Positions 1 through 10,107 of a stretch of DNA of 64,000 nt are shown piece after piece. The first letter of the stretch is position 1, and every line of letters begins with the position of its first letter. Origin of the DNA: Hypoxylon rubiginosum (Eukaryota > Ascomycota > Sordariomycetes > Xylariales > Hypoxylaceae); assembly GCA_902806565.1 (NCBI GenBank), contig CADCXA010000004.1:148731-212730 (forward strand), given 5' to 3'. The translations under genes and the position numbers were made by a program. Below the pieces are notes generated by a model. It did not search any database. It was not told the DNA's origin and worked only from the letters and a program-made list of their open reading frames with translations.

Positions 1-362
1 AGTTGGTCATCTTCTAAGCTATATCTTTACTAGCAGAAATTGTAGCGAATTTAAGTAACGTATCGGATTTTACGACTCTTATTCCCATTACTGGTCGCGA
101 CGCAGATTGACCTAGGCTACATCGATCTTACCAGGTAGATATGCCAATGTATTCCAGCGTCCCATCGTTCTCTTTCTCGGGTAGTTTTTCTCGCCGTTAA
201 GTCCGAACATGACTAATGCTTGGATATGATTATAAAAAAACCTCGTGACGAATTCTATGAGGAGCCCCTTAAGAAAGAAGTCTCCTGGTGAAATACCTTT
301 CAGTGTTCAATTCCTAGATAGTGCCTACCTTCCTTCAACACTCACCAGACTCCTACTTAACC
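1..362. other. Left edge, no gene seen
   Basis: Only short open frames without recognisable motifs are present. The last 100-150 bases are presumably the promoter and 5' leader of the hydrolase gene that starts at 363. Confidence 0.5.
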
Positions 363-1149
363 ATGTCAACGAAGCCAGCCATCGTCATCGCGCAAGGGTC
401 GTGGCAAAATGGGAACTCGTGGGATCTGTTTGTAGAAAAGCTTCGCGCAGCAGGCTATCCGGCTGAGCATGTTCCGTTGCCCTCGATAGGGAGCACTGCG
501 GTACCTCTCCCAGGTTTGCCGGAAGACATTGCTGCGATACGATCTGTGATAACTCGTTTCAGAGACCTTGGTAGGAAGGTTGTCGTGCTGTGCCACTCCT
601 CGGGCGGGATCTCCGGTAGCAACGCGGTTGCGGGCTGCGACAATGTCGGCGTGATTTATCTCGCGGCGTTCGCAATACCCAAGGGGAAGGCAATGACCCA
701 GATGCTCAACGGCCCGCCTCAGCCGTGGATAGACGTCCAGGTAGGTATCCCATCTATACGCCATCACTTCGGTCGCTAACAGCCAGCCCCAGGGCGATCG
801 ATACTTCCTCCGGAAAGAGCTTCTAGCAGATGCCATCTACAACGACCTCGACGAAGAAAGCCAGTCGAAGTGGATTCAGGAGACCACTTATACTTCCTCC
901 GTCTTATTTCAAGGGGTCTCGTCGTATGAGCCATGGTCCGAAGGCGTACCTTGCGGGTACATCTTCTGCTCCGAAGACAAGGCCCTCCATCTCCCCGCCC
1001 AACACCAAATGGCGGCTCTTCTCGGGCCTCGAGCGGTTACGGCAACGGTCAAGTCAGGACATAGCCCTTTTCTTAGTGTCCCGGACGACCTGGTTATTGT
1101 TGTTACAGATGTAGCAGAGAAGCTAGTAAGCAGCAAAGCTGGAGCATAA
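363..1149 (+). CDS. Alpha/beta hydrolase, two exons
   Basis: A predicted cytosolic esterase/lipase-like hydrolase of 244 residues, the usual size for the small AB_hydrolase family that includes plant methyl-salicylate esterase relatives. Exons are 363-740 and 793-1149; the 52-nt intron starts GTAGGT, ends CCCCAG and is phase 0. The start is the ATG of MSTKPAIVIAQG because the family begins right at the first beta strand; an upstream in-frame ATG at 321 would add only a leader. The triad is readable: nucleophile Ser79 in CHSSGG, Asp188 in SEDKAL and His216 in SGHSPF, each at the expected spacing. There is no signal peptide. It converges with the oxidoreductase gene ending at 1638. The substrate cannot be told from sequence. 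Confidence 0.85.
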
Positions 1150-1637
1150 GACGTGATTGGCGAATGCGTTAAGGTTCCAGATGTCACGGCGCAGTACTAA
1201 AAGGACGCGGAAGCAACCGAGATTTGTACTTTATTTGACTACCTACCTGATGTATCCGATTTCCCTACACGCCAGGAAAATATTTTACCTTCGAGAAGTT
1301 GCGTTTAGGAAACGCATTAGAGTTACAGTGTGTTAGATACCTAGGTATTCGTCTGTAGCTGGAATGTGTATGGATTCAGGGGTAAGATGGAAAGCGAACG
1401 ACGTAAGTCCCGAGAGAGGAAGCATCGTCCAATACGGATAGATAATGAAAATAAGTTCAAGTTATGCGCATGAACTAGATAAGTCGTGTAGCAGAACAGC
1501 AGAGAATAGGCAGAGGATGAGAACAAAAGAGACACCGTACCTTCACACTATCCTTAAAACTTCCACCTGATAACTAGAAAAATTTGCCCTCGTAACCCAT
1601 GTATTATCCCAAGTTATATAGCCGTATGTACAGACTC
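1150..1637. other. Convergent intergenic stretch
   Basis: This 488 bp between two convergent genes holds the 3' ends of both. It contains one copy of the palindromic motif TACCTAGGTA (about 1338) that recurs across the window. No coding pattern is seen. Confidence 0.5.
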
Positions 1638-3138
1638 TTAGATTAAGCTTACTTTAAAAGTTGCGCCTGCTTCCTGAACTCTTCTTATAAGATCGGCCCC
1701 TAGGAAAGCCGGAGTAAGGCAGCCGCCGATCATCTGGCCTTCCAGGCTCCTGGTGTAAAGTAATGACGCGGCTCCCTGGGCCAGGAAAAGCGCGGTGGTA
1801 TGGTAGGCGCCCGATGGATACGAGAAACTCGCGTAAGCGCGAGGGGGGTTACCGCCGTCGTTCGAATCAGCTATAGCCACAGCCTCGAATTTTACTCGCG
1901 AATATCGTGTCTTTTCAACATCCGGCCCTTCGCCGGAGACGGGGAGGAATATCTTCGCAATGCTGCGAAAAAGCCTGAACTTCAGCGCAGTATTCAGGAG
2001 AAGAGTGTTCAATATGCGGAATAAACCGACCGCTGTGGACGACACCTTATCATACTCGTTATACTGGAACTTGGGCCCATACCCCTGGTTTGTGCCTTTA
2101 AGCAAGCCCCAGGTCCTGTGCACCAGCGCTCGGTTCTCATCCGCACTGAAAGACGATGCTGAAAGCAAGCCAAGTATGGGTTCATGGCGAATGCCTAGAA
2201 AGTTAGTCGATGCTGAGGTTTGAGGTCCCTCGGTTGGCGATAGCACCCAGGGCTGTCTTGCTTGTTCGAGAGCCTGAGAATCGTAAGTACTGTCAGCCGT
2301 GATTGACTGAGCAGTACCGCCACTCGGAGAGAGTCTAACCCACGGAAAGTCATGAGCGTATGCAAAATTTGGAGCTTTCGGGAGGATTATCAAATGTCAG
2401 GCACTTACTCAGGCTCTGTTACAGACATTACTACCTCTTTCGTCCTCGATGATGCCTCTTCAGCTAATTTCCGTACGGTGGCCCATGCAAGAAGGTCTTG
2501 AGGCGCTGAAAATACTCCGCAAAGATAAATGAGTTGTTATTAAGCGAGTGAATTAAGCGGTCACTCTAGAAAAATCGCTACCCTGTAACTTACGGCAACT
2601 CCAGCGTTCACTGCCGCTTGGTGATACTTGTCGACGAACGTACGGAGAAGCGATATATCCTCGGCCCTAGCGAATGGACTTAGGAACAGCTCGGATGCAC
2701 CCGTGTACAAATCAACTTACACGTCGATATAGTCGGTGCCATTCTCGATACAAGATCGAACCATAACTTCCCCAACCTGCTGATACGAAACCACGCTGAT
2801 GCAGACCTTGCTCTCTTTGATCGCAGAGTCAAGCTGGGTAGGATTCTCGAGCGAGATCACCTCGATTACTGTATGTATTTTACGTCAGCTGGTCCCAGGC
2901 TAAAATTGGGAGCAGTAGGCTTCCAACCTAGTTGTGAGCGCTTGGAATCTATGTTGTTTAGCTTCTTAGTAAGAGTCTCCAGTTTAGACGTCGATCTACC
3001 GGCTATGGCCCATTCCAAGTCGGTTGGGAGGTTGCGGGCGATATGCTCTGCCGTGAGCGAGCCGGTGTAGCCGGTAGCCCCAAGGAGAAGGATGCCATAT
3101 TTTCGCGATCTCCTTCGTTCTTCTATGGTTGCGTCCAT
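1638..3138 (-). CDS. Saccharopine-dehydrogenase-like NAD(P)-binding oxidoreductase, five exons
   Basis: Related to the SCCPDH / trans-acting enoyl reductase family rather than to lysine-pathway Lys9. Exons on the minus strand: 3138-2928, 2868-2721, 2666-2594, about 2533-2409 and 2334-1638, giving 417 codons in a consistent frame, the family's usual length. The N-terminal Rossmann loop GATGYTG lies at residues 20-26. Next come AGRSTSKL, a second-exon segment ending DYIDV, a diverged form (LCGVFSAPQDLL) of the family's CGFDSxPxDL motif, and LSPSGGTA near the start of the last exon. The first intron has a weak GTTGGA donor. The third intron can be joined in frame only at an AA dinucleotide (2535-2534) where AG is expected; the nearest real AG (2507-2506) puts the exon out of frame. 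The gene may therefore be mis-spliced or inactive. A longer N terminus from 3198 is possible. Confidence 0.7.
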
Positions 3139-3156
3139 TGATGATGTGTCCGTTGA

Positions 3157-3188
3157 TTTTGCATCAGCCCAATTTTGCATCAGCCCAA
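3157..3188. repeat. 16-bp unit repeated twice
   Basis: The unit TTTTGCATCAGCCCAA occurs twice head to tail, immediately upstream of the preferred start of the oxidoreductase gene. Being 16 bp long, it changes which upstream ATG is in frame, a reason to prefer the downstream start. Confidence 0.8.
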
Positions 3189-3955
3189 TCCGTCTCATGC
3201 ACCGTTAGCCATATATTCAACACTAGATATCGAGTCCTTTGTTGCCTTGTATCTACGACGAACTAAGATTCTACAGTATGGACTTGGGTACTTTATACAT
3301 GTCGCCGAACCCACGTCCAAAGGGATGCGCCGGGCTAATATCACTCCTTGGTCGGCTATGAATCTTCTAGGATGGAATGAGACTAGTAAATGGTCCACGC
3401 GACATTATAGAAGATTATGAGGTTCGGGTGAACTAATGGTGCCGGGTGTTGTTGGTTCGGCATTTGGTTGAAAATCGTCCAAATATGTCTCCGAAGATTC
3501 CGATGACCAGCTATTCTATAGAATAGTCTCCTTAGCCAATTCCGCCAACGCCCACTGCATTAGCTGCTTTCGTACGCTGCCAGTGACTTGCGTAAGAATA
3601 AAGGAGTTGGTAGGAATTTAAATGGGATAAACTCACATCAGTTCATTAGGTATGAAGGCAAAATGACCAGGAGGGTTGGGAATGTATTTGCTAGCAAGTT
3701 GAATCATTTATATACCTAGGTAGGTGTCTAGTTTGCCGTCGGCGTCATGCTAGATGGGAGATAGTCTTGACGCAAACTTGAGACGAGTACAGACAGCGTG
3801 AAGTGAATATCTCGCTGTTCGTCCAAGTTAAAACGAGTAGAGTCCTAGTAAGGGACAAATTGGCTGTATAATGTCGGAAGTGTGCGAGTAAGTACAGAGG
3901 GTACGACTCCGTCATTACCCCTGAAATACGTTGTGGAGGAGTATGGGTAAAAGCC
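3189..3955. other. Intergenic stretch, no gene seen
   Basis: About 770 bp between the 3' end of the Zn2Cys6 regulator and the 5' end of the oxidoreductase, both on the minus strand. One TACCTAGGTAGGT motif occurs near 3713. No coding evidence on either strand. Confidence 0.45.
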
Positions 3956-5302
3956 TTAGGCGATATCGGCTTCCCTCTGTCGGTTCCGCAGTATGACTTT
4001 AATACAGTCGACGTTATCGACGCCAATCAGGCTTCGCTGCTCGTCCTTGATTTTCCAGACTTCCTCGATGTCCTGCTTGATCCGTCGTAGTGACGGGAGG
4101 TGGCGGACTTCGTACATGGCATCTATCCTCTCTCTCACAAATTGGCGTTGATCGTCGTCGATAGATTCGCACCCAGCCGTCCAGAGGGGCCAAACCTGGG
4201 CTGATACGAGAGGTGAGGTGACCGGGACGAAAGCGAGCTGGGCGAGGCAGCGCCGGGCGTGCTTCAGTGCGGAAGGATGTGGCGAGCCTTGATTGCGCCA
4301 GACCCGATAAAGGTATATGAACGCAGCATCTTTATATGCCTGTACAGTATGCGCGACATCCCCTGACGCGTTGTCTGACTCATCTAGAGCATCGAGGACG
4401 TTCTCGACGGCGTGGCCCCGCGCATCAAGGCCTTCTGGACCCTGATCCCTCATCCTGCTAATCTGGCCAACGATTCGCAACACCGAGGTGAGTTCTCTCA
4501 TGGACTCTATACCCTCGATTGGAAACTTGCCGTCGAACTCAAAAAGTGGACTCGCGCCTCGCGAAACCGAGGCAAGGATATCATGATATGAACACAAGCT
4601 GAGAAGAAATGACGCGCTCGAGCTGTTCCACGTATCGATGCCGCCTTGGCTGATGATGGCTTTCGCCCCGGACAGATGGTCCACTCCAGAATCTATCGTG
4701 AAGAGTCGATCGGACACCTGTAACATCAGGATGCTAGCGAGAGACAATTCGGGGCTTTCCGTCTGGATAGTCTGACGCAGAGACGAAACGGCAGCCAGGC
4801 GGTGCCGCGTCGCTAGGGTATGAAGTGAATTGTCATGTCTTAATATGGCTAAGTGACATGCCGCTATGGAGCACAAGACAGACCGGAGCGCCGTCGAACA
4901 CGATATCATTGGGGTGAGATGGACAAGGAACGGATTCCGAGAGGATGGGACCATAGAAACCATGCTAGCCAACGTCGTTGACCAGTGATTTAGAAGGTAT
5001 CGATTTACCGTATTGACGTTGTTTGGTATAATGCATGATGGGTCGGGCCTTATCATCAGCTTCGTACACTCACGGGAAACTGCCGGGGCGGTCTTTTCCC
5101 GTTGCTGTTGCTGTTGCTGCTTGCTTTTGGCCGTCTTTGACTTTGGCGTCCGTTGAGGAGTTTGCCACTTTAGCCTCACCCCGTACCCTTTACATGTCTT
5201 GTGTAGACGAATACATCTACCGCAGAAGGGCTTCTGCTCGTCACACTTGTAACCATCCTCCCTACAAGTGAAGCAGCCGGTACGAGTCCTTGAAAAAGGC
5301 AT
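3956..5302 (-). CDS. Zn2Cys6 fungal transcription factor
   Basis: A single-exon gene for 448 residues. The N-terminal binuclear zinc cluster is at about residues 10-37: CFTCREDGYKC, then FCGRC, then the sixth Cys in HKTCKGYG. This fits C-x2-C-x6-C-x6-C-x2-C-x6-C. It is followed by a basic linker with a Gln run (about residues 62-67, encoded by CTG/TTG-type repeats) and a long helical region typical of the Fungal_trans_2 class, whose regulators are nuclear and bind CGG-type sites. Between Cys 2 and Cys 3 the cluster carries Glu-Asp where a basic residue is common, which may affect DNA contact. It is divergent from the 2OG oxygenase starting at 6445, so a regulator-target link is possible but not shown. 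Confidence 0.88.
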   Translation of the reverse strand: MPFSRTRTGCFTCREDGYKCDEQKPFCGRCIRLHKTCKGYGVRLKWQTPQRTPKSKTAKSKQQQQQQREKTAPAVSRECTKLMIRPDPSCIIPNNVNTVNRYLLNHWSTTLASMVSMVPSSRNPFLVHLTPMISCSTALRSVLCSIAACHLAILRHDNSLHTLATRHRLAAVSSLRQTIQTESPELSLASILMLQVSDRLFTIDSGVDHLSGAKAIISQGGIDTWNSSSASFLLSLCSYHDILASVSRGASPLFEFDGKFPIEGIESMRELTSVLRIVGQISRMRDQGPEGLDARGHAVENVLDALDESDNASGDVAHTVQAYKDAAFIYLYRVWRNQGSPHPSALKHARRCLAQLAFVPVTSPLVSAQVWPLWTAGCESIDDDQRQFVRERIDAMYEVRHLPSLRRIKQDIEEVWKIKDEQRSLIGVDNVDCIKVILRNRQREADIA

Positions 5303-6444
5303 TTTGCGATGGTGACGGTGACGGTAATCAACAGTGTAATGCGGAACTGATCAAGAGGAATCAGGTAATGAGATGGATAAGAGTGGAGAGAGACTGGTCC
5401 CAAGATCGCGCGACACGAATAGTGGCAGAGTGGACATGGAGCTTACCTAAGCCTATGGTTCTAGAGCTTCTTTACCCCAAGCGCTAGTTCTTATCTCGGG
5501 CTAGGAAGCATTTCATGTTCAAGGGTTTCAAATAAGCTAGTGGAACTGCCTAGGCACTTGCAGAAAAAGGGGAACAGCCAGATAGGAATCGAACCTAACA
5601 CCCCTTATAACATCATAGGTCTTATAGCGTAGAATAATAAGAGACATTTTCGTTTTACCTCAAAGGTTTCTTTTGCAGCGATGAAGTTTACCTACATCTT
5701 AAACAAGTTGGTTAGCTGCCAAGCCCCTGAAAAAGGGGTTCGAGATGTTAGATTTTATCTGATGTCGAATCGATTTCCTAAGTGATTTCTTCTAAGGAAC
5801 GCAGTACTAGGTACATCGAAGAAAACAGCTACTAGGTAGGTGTGCTTTAATCTTGCCCCTTTATTTAAACACCTAGGATGTTAACATTTCCGACATATTG
5901 GAGGGTATCTTACACTTTCATGAGGATCGGCGTCGTTCACGTGGCTACCTCTTAAAAGCCGATACCGAAAACTACGGGGAACTATTGCTAAAGGCTTGAT
6001 GTGGTTGGCTGGACCGGACCCAATACAGCAGGTCAGCGTTTGCGACTTACACAGTAGCGGCCGTCGCCGAGAGCCCCCAATTACCTCCTACATGTACCTA
6101 GCGATAGGCCCGCATGATCCACCGATTCGCTACTACCTACCACTAGGGACAAAGATCTCAGCTGATGCTCCCCTGCCATGTGACGATATGAAGCTTGGGA
6201 TTCATCAGTGACCTGTAAGTCGCTGCGGAAAACTCTATCTTGAAAGTTTGCACCTTTTCAGCAACTTCTGAGTAGGATACCCAGTCCAGCAACTTCTGAG
6301 TAGGATACCCAGTCATTCAGGGAAATCTTTAAAAGTGTCGGATCCGACCCAGCTTAGGTACCTACCTCCTGGCTGTCGATATCTCACCCAACGAGGGAGA
6401 AAAATAATAAGACCAAATAAAGCAAACAGCAAAAAATCTGCACC
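5303..6444. promoter_or_regulatory. Divergent promoter region of regulator and oxygenase
   Basis: This 1.14 kb separates two genes read outward, so both promoters must lie here. It contains a 28-bp tandem duplication (6259-6314), scattered CCTAGG/TAGGTAGG motifs, and on the minus strand a tRNA-like 3' half near 5575-5635. No specific operator could be assigned. Confidence 0.5.
6259..6314. repeat. 28-bp perfect tandem duplication
   Basis: A 28-bp unit beginning CAGCAACTTCTGAGTAGGAT is present twice without a mismatch, ending 130 bp before the oxygenase start codon. The perfect identity suggests a recent event. Confidence 0.85.
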
Positions 6445-7768
6445 ATGCCTCAGCTTGCAGTGGCAGAAGAGCCGTCCATGGACTTGCCAATTATCGACCT
6501 GGACGTCTATCGCAGCAACCCGCTCTCCAGCTCCGCCGCCCAGGAGGAATGCGCCTGCGCCGCCCGCGCGCTGATCACGTACGGGGCGCTGGTGCTGCAC
6601 GACTCCCGGGTGTCCGAGTCCGACAACGAGACCTTCCTGGACCTGCTCGAGGACTACTTCGCGCAGCCCGCGGAGACGCTGAAGCGGGATGAGCGGCCGG
6701 AGCTGGGCTACCAGGTCGGCGTCACCCTCGAGAACACCGAGAAGCCCAAGTGCGCCGTCGACGAGCCGTGCCTAGACGTGATCGAGCGGCTGGCGCCGGC
6801 GGAGCGGCCGTTGGATATCAGCGGCCACCAGCCCGATCCCAAGTGCCGCTTCTTCTGGCGCATGGGCGAGCCCGCACCCTACGCCACGCAATTTCCGGGC
6901 TTGAACGCCGAGAACGTGATTCCCGAGGTCCTGGCGATCAGAGAGCGGTGGACACCGGTTATGGAAACGTGGGGGAAGAGCATGAAGAGCGCGTAAGTGA
7001 ACGGAGACGACGAGCATATTTCAATCGAATATCGTAAAAAGTGTGGCTAATCGTGAAACTACCTAGTGTCTCGGGGCTCGCTGAGATGGCCGCAGTAGGC
7101 ATGGGACTTCCCGCCGAGACGTTCACTGATGCCGGGCGATACGGGTGAGTTTGCTTGTTTACTTACCTCCCATCTCGTCTTGCACCACGATACCACCAAC
7201 TGTAACACCTACTAGTAGCTAACTCGGCGATAAGCCCGCACCTCCTCGCGCCAACAGCATCAGACCTCGAAAAGTACGGCTCCAAAGACACCATCCTGGC
7301 CGGCTTCCACACGGACCTAAACTTCCTCACCATCCACGGGCGCTCGCGGTACCCCGGCCTGCACGTCTGGGCGCGCAACACGGGCCGCCGCATCGCCGTC
7401 GGCATCCCGCGCCCGAAGCCCGGCCAGCCCGGGAGCTACCTCCTCGTGCAGGCCGGCAAGCAGCTCGAGCACATCACGGGCGGGCTCGTCAAGGCCGGGT
7501 ACCACGAGGTCGTCGTCAACCCTTCGACCGTGAACACCATCGCCGCGCGGCGTCGCGATTTCTCGGACCGGCCGCTGGTGCGTATTAGTAGCACTTTCTT
7601 CTGGCACCTGAATAGCGATTACGATCTGTCGCCTATCCCGGCCCTGGCGGACCAGGCGAAGGCCGTCCGTGCCGCGAATTTTGATCTGGGCCGTGATGAG
7701 GGCGGCGAAGTCGAATATGAACCAATGAAGGTCGGGCAGCAGGTTCAGAAGTAAGTCTTAGAAACAAC

Positions 7769-7803
<35 letters not shown>

Positions 7804-7847
7804 CCTCACCTTGCTGCCGGTTCCTCCTTTCCAGTTTACTAGGATAG
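6445..7847 (+). CDS. 2-oxoglutarate/Fe(II)-dependent oxygenase, isopenicillin-N-synthase-like
   Basis: A non-heme iron dioxygenase of the 2OG-FeII_Oxy/DIOX_N type; substrate unknown. Exons: 6445-6992, 7067-7144, 7235-7750 and probably a short last exon 7835-7847. The first two introns are phase 2. The N-terminal DIOX_N part reads DLPIIDLDVYR. The iron ligands are visible as His234-x-Asp236 in GFHTDLN and the distal His299 in AGYHEVVV. The 2OG-binding Arg is in VRISST (325). The last intron has a perfect GTAAGT donor at 7751 and a TTTCCAG acceptor at 7834; splicing gives a C terminus VQNLLG (384 residues). Without it the frame stops at 7754 (381 residues, ending VQK). The exons are GC-rich compared with the flanks. 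It faces the Zn2Cys6 gene on the other strand. Confidence 0.85.
7770..7801. repeat. Homopolymer run of 32 C
   Basis: An unbroken run of 32 cytosines within the predicted last intron of the oxygenase gene, between its GTAAGT donor and its pyrimidine-rich acceptor. The true length may differ because such runs are prone to sequencing and replication slippage. Confidence 0.85.
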
Positions 7848-8632
7848 ACGTGCTGATTAGAGGACATAGTGAACTGAAGCATATCGCGCTGTTGGCATGA
7901 GGCTAGGATTGAGTTATTTAGCAGCTGTTCAGGCGACATACGTTCGCTCGATGTACTACGCAAGTCTGCACCATAGCCAGAGAAGTCCCTAGCATAAGCG
8001 ACACCTAGGTAGTGTATCAATACGCAGGTTCACCTCCGCTGTTGGTTTAGGCTTATCGATATATCGCAAGATTTATAACATTACCTATGTTACCTAGGTA
8101 TGTACGTACATATGTAGGTAGACATTGGAAGGCCGCGCGGAGAGCCAAACTAGTAAACCCTTCACTATTTATCTCTTAGAGAGTTGAAGTTCAGTTGCTA
8201 GTATGTCACATAGGAGCCGGACGAAGAGTTGACGTTTCATGAGTTACTTGTTATCGGGTTCGCATGTGGCACTATATATCGTACCAAGACTGCGGTAGCA
8301 TTGCACGTTCACTGATTCAGCAGCCAATATCCGTGGGACAGTTCTTTAATAAAACAATAAAACAAAGGAGCCAGCCCATAAGCTTTCTCGTCAAGTCCCT
8401 TTCAAGAGTAACCTCTAGTTTAGTCTATCAAGTTGATAGCATTACCTATTCGCCCAAACGCCACGCAGCCCAAATCGCCAATGGCCAAAATTAAATCCAT
8501 CTTTGTTACCCGCGTGGATAAAAAAAAACTCCCGTACTGCGCAAGTACTGACGCTAGATAGCCTATTTATATCCATAGCCTTTACGATCTAGCCCGTGTA
8601 GCGCGGCGGTAGATCAAAGGCCTTCCGTCATC
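7848..8632. other. Convergent intergenic stretch
   Basis: About 785 bp between the oxygenase (+) and the BAR gene (-). It holds a TACCTAGGTA cluster at about 8088-8120 and no convincing open frame. Confidence 0.45.
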
Positions 8633-10107
8633 TCAGTATCCCATCTCTCGCCTGGCAGGGACTGGAGGCGCTGGTTTCTTAGCCCTGCTTGGGGGTGGCG
8701 GCGGAGGTGCCTTCTTGCCGGCTCCTATTGTTCGCAAACCAGTGTTGCTTGCGCTCCGGCTGAGGCTTCCGTAGCTTGTTGCTGGGCTTTCACTGCGGTC
8801 ATACTCAGGGCTTCCACTACTGGTAGCTGTGTCGTACTCGTCGACGTACACGTCAGGGCTCAAGTTCTGGTTTGTCTGAATTCTGTTCACGGGGCGTAGG
8901 TTATTGCGAAGGGATCCCACATTCGGCGGCGGTGCAGTGGGAGTTTTGCGGAGCGACTCGGGCAGCGGCGGCGGCGGAGCCTCGCGGTATGATGACAGTC
9001 TTGAGGATGGCCCTTCGAAAGCCCCACCGTGTGTAGAGGCGCGGTTTATACTCGGCCGGTGGGCCTCAGGGGTAACTGACCCACCGCCACGGTAGGGGCT
9101 AGAGCGAATGGGCATGCGCACAGGTTCAGGAGCAGGTTCCTCTTGTTCGTAGATGTCCTGTCGATTTGCCCATCGCTCAGTGCGATCCGAAAAGGAATGA
9201 GCCGTATTGCTCCTGCTCCTGTTTGTGGCTCGTCGTGAAAGGCCAGCTTCCGAAGAGCGGGGGCCGCCTTGACATTGGCCTTGACTACCAACCCATTCCT
9301 GTTTTACCCGCCTAAGTTCGTCGGCACAACGTTCGTAGTAGTCGAGTTCGCAGTCAAGGAAGCCTGTTAGATCACGGACAGAGTCTGCTTCCGCCTCCTT
9401 GATGTCCTGCATACGGCGGAAAACGTCCTCCGAGGATTCTTCGTACTTGGCTTTCGCAGTTCGAAGCTCTTCGTCCAGTCTGAAGTCCTCTCGCTTTGAC
9501 TTTTGCATCTTCACCATGCTCGAGTCATACGTAAGACGCCGACTTTCGAGCTTTTTCCGGGCAGACTGGTATTCTTTCATCATTGCTAATGATCTCTCTA
9601 GCCCTTCTAACCAGTATGATGTAGCATGGGCGATATACGTCTCTTGTACGCCGGCAATGCGCTCGTTGGCTCTACCCATGGCTGGAATTCAATGTTAGCG
9701 GCTGTTTTTACAACCATCACTATTCAAAAGATAGAGCATACCGATTAGACAGTTGCCAAACTCAGAATCTGGCTCGAAGTCTTCCCCATGGCTTATCATT
9801 GTCCGGCCCAAGTAGCTGACGGGCAAGCCCTTCTCCTTGTCTTCGAATGTTTCGCCTCGACGGGAAAGTGATTTGACATAGGCGGTCATCGATTTCTGCA
9901 GGCGTTCATATCCTATAATACGCGAGTACGAGTTAGCTGCTGAGATTGATATATGCAACGGTCCCTAATCGATATCGTACCTTCATGTCGTAGAGCCATC
10001 TCGGTCTCTAAATTTCTGAACTCGTCAGAATGGCCAGTCTTGGCCTCCTGGCCCATCTTCTCGCCGGCCCATTGGAAGGCACGGTCGATCTTCTTGGTGA
10101 AATTCAT
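8633..10107 (-). CDS. BAR domain protein with proline-rich tail, no SH3
   Basis: A membrane-curvature adaptor of the amphiphysin/endophilin type, expected at endocytic sites and actin patches. Three exons, 10107-9981, 9912-9742 and 9681-8633, give 448 residues; introns are 68 and 60 nt with consistent phase. The BAR region spans about residues 1-240: it starts MNFTKKIDRAFQWAGEKMG, contains SHGEDFEPDSEFG, then long heptad-rich helices such as KKLESRRLTYDSS and YEESSEDVFRRMQ. The tail is low-complexity and rich in Pro/Ser/Arg, with APPPPLPESL and a C-terminal stretch including KKAPPPPPPSRAKKPAPPVP, which could bind SH3 partners. Unlike Rvs167 or Hob1, no SH3 domain follows before the stop. The three-exon model looks complete. 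Confidence 0.88.

Noticed and set aside
5575..5640. tRNA-like 3' half on the minus strand (B-box-like GGTTCGATTCC and a following T run)
   Set aside because: The T arm pairs, but no D arm, A box or matching 5' acceptor strand lies upstream, so it is not a tRNA gene; at most a fragment.
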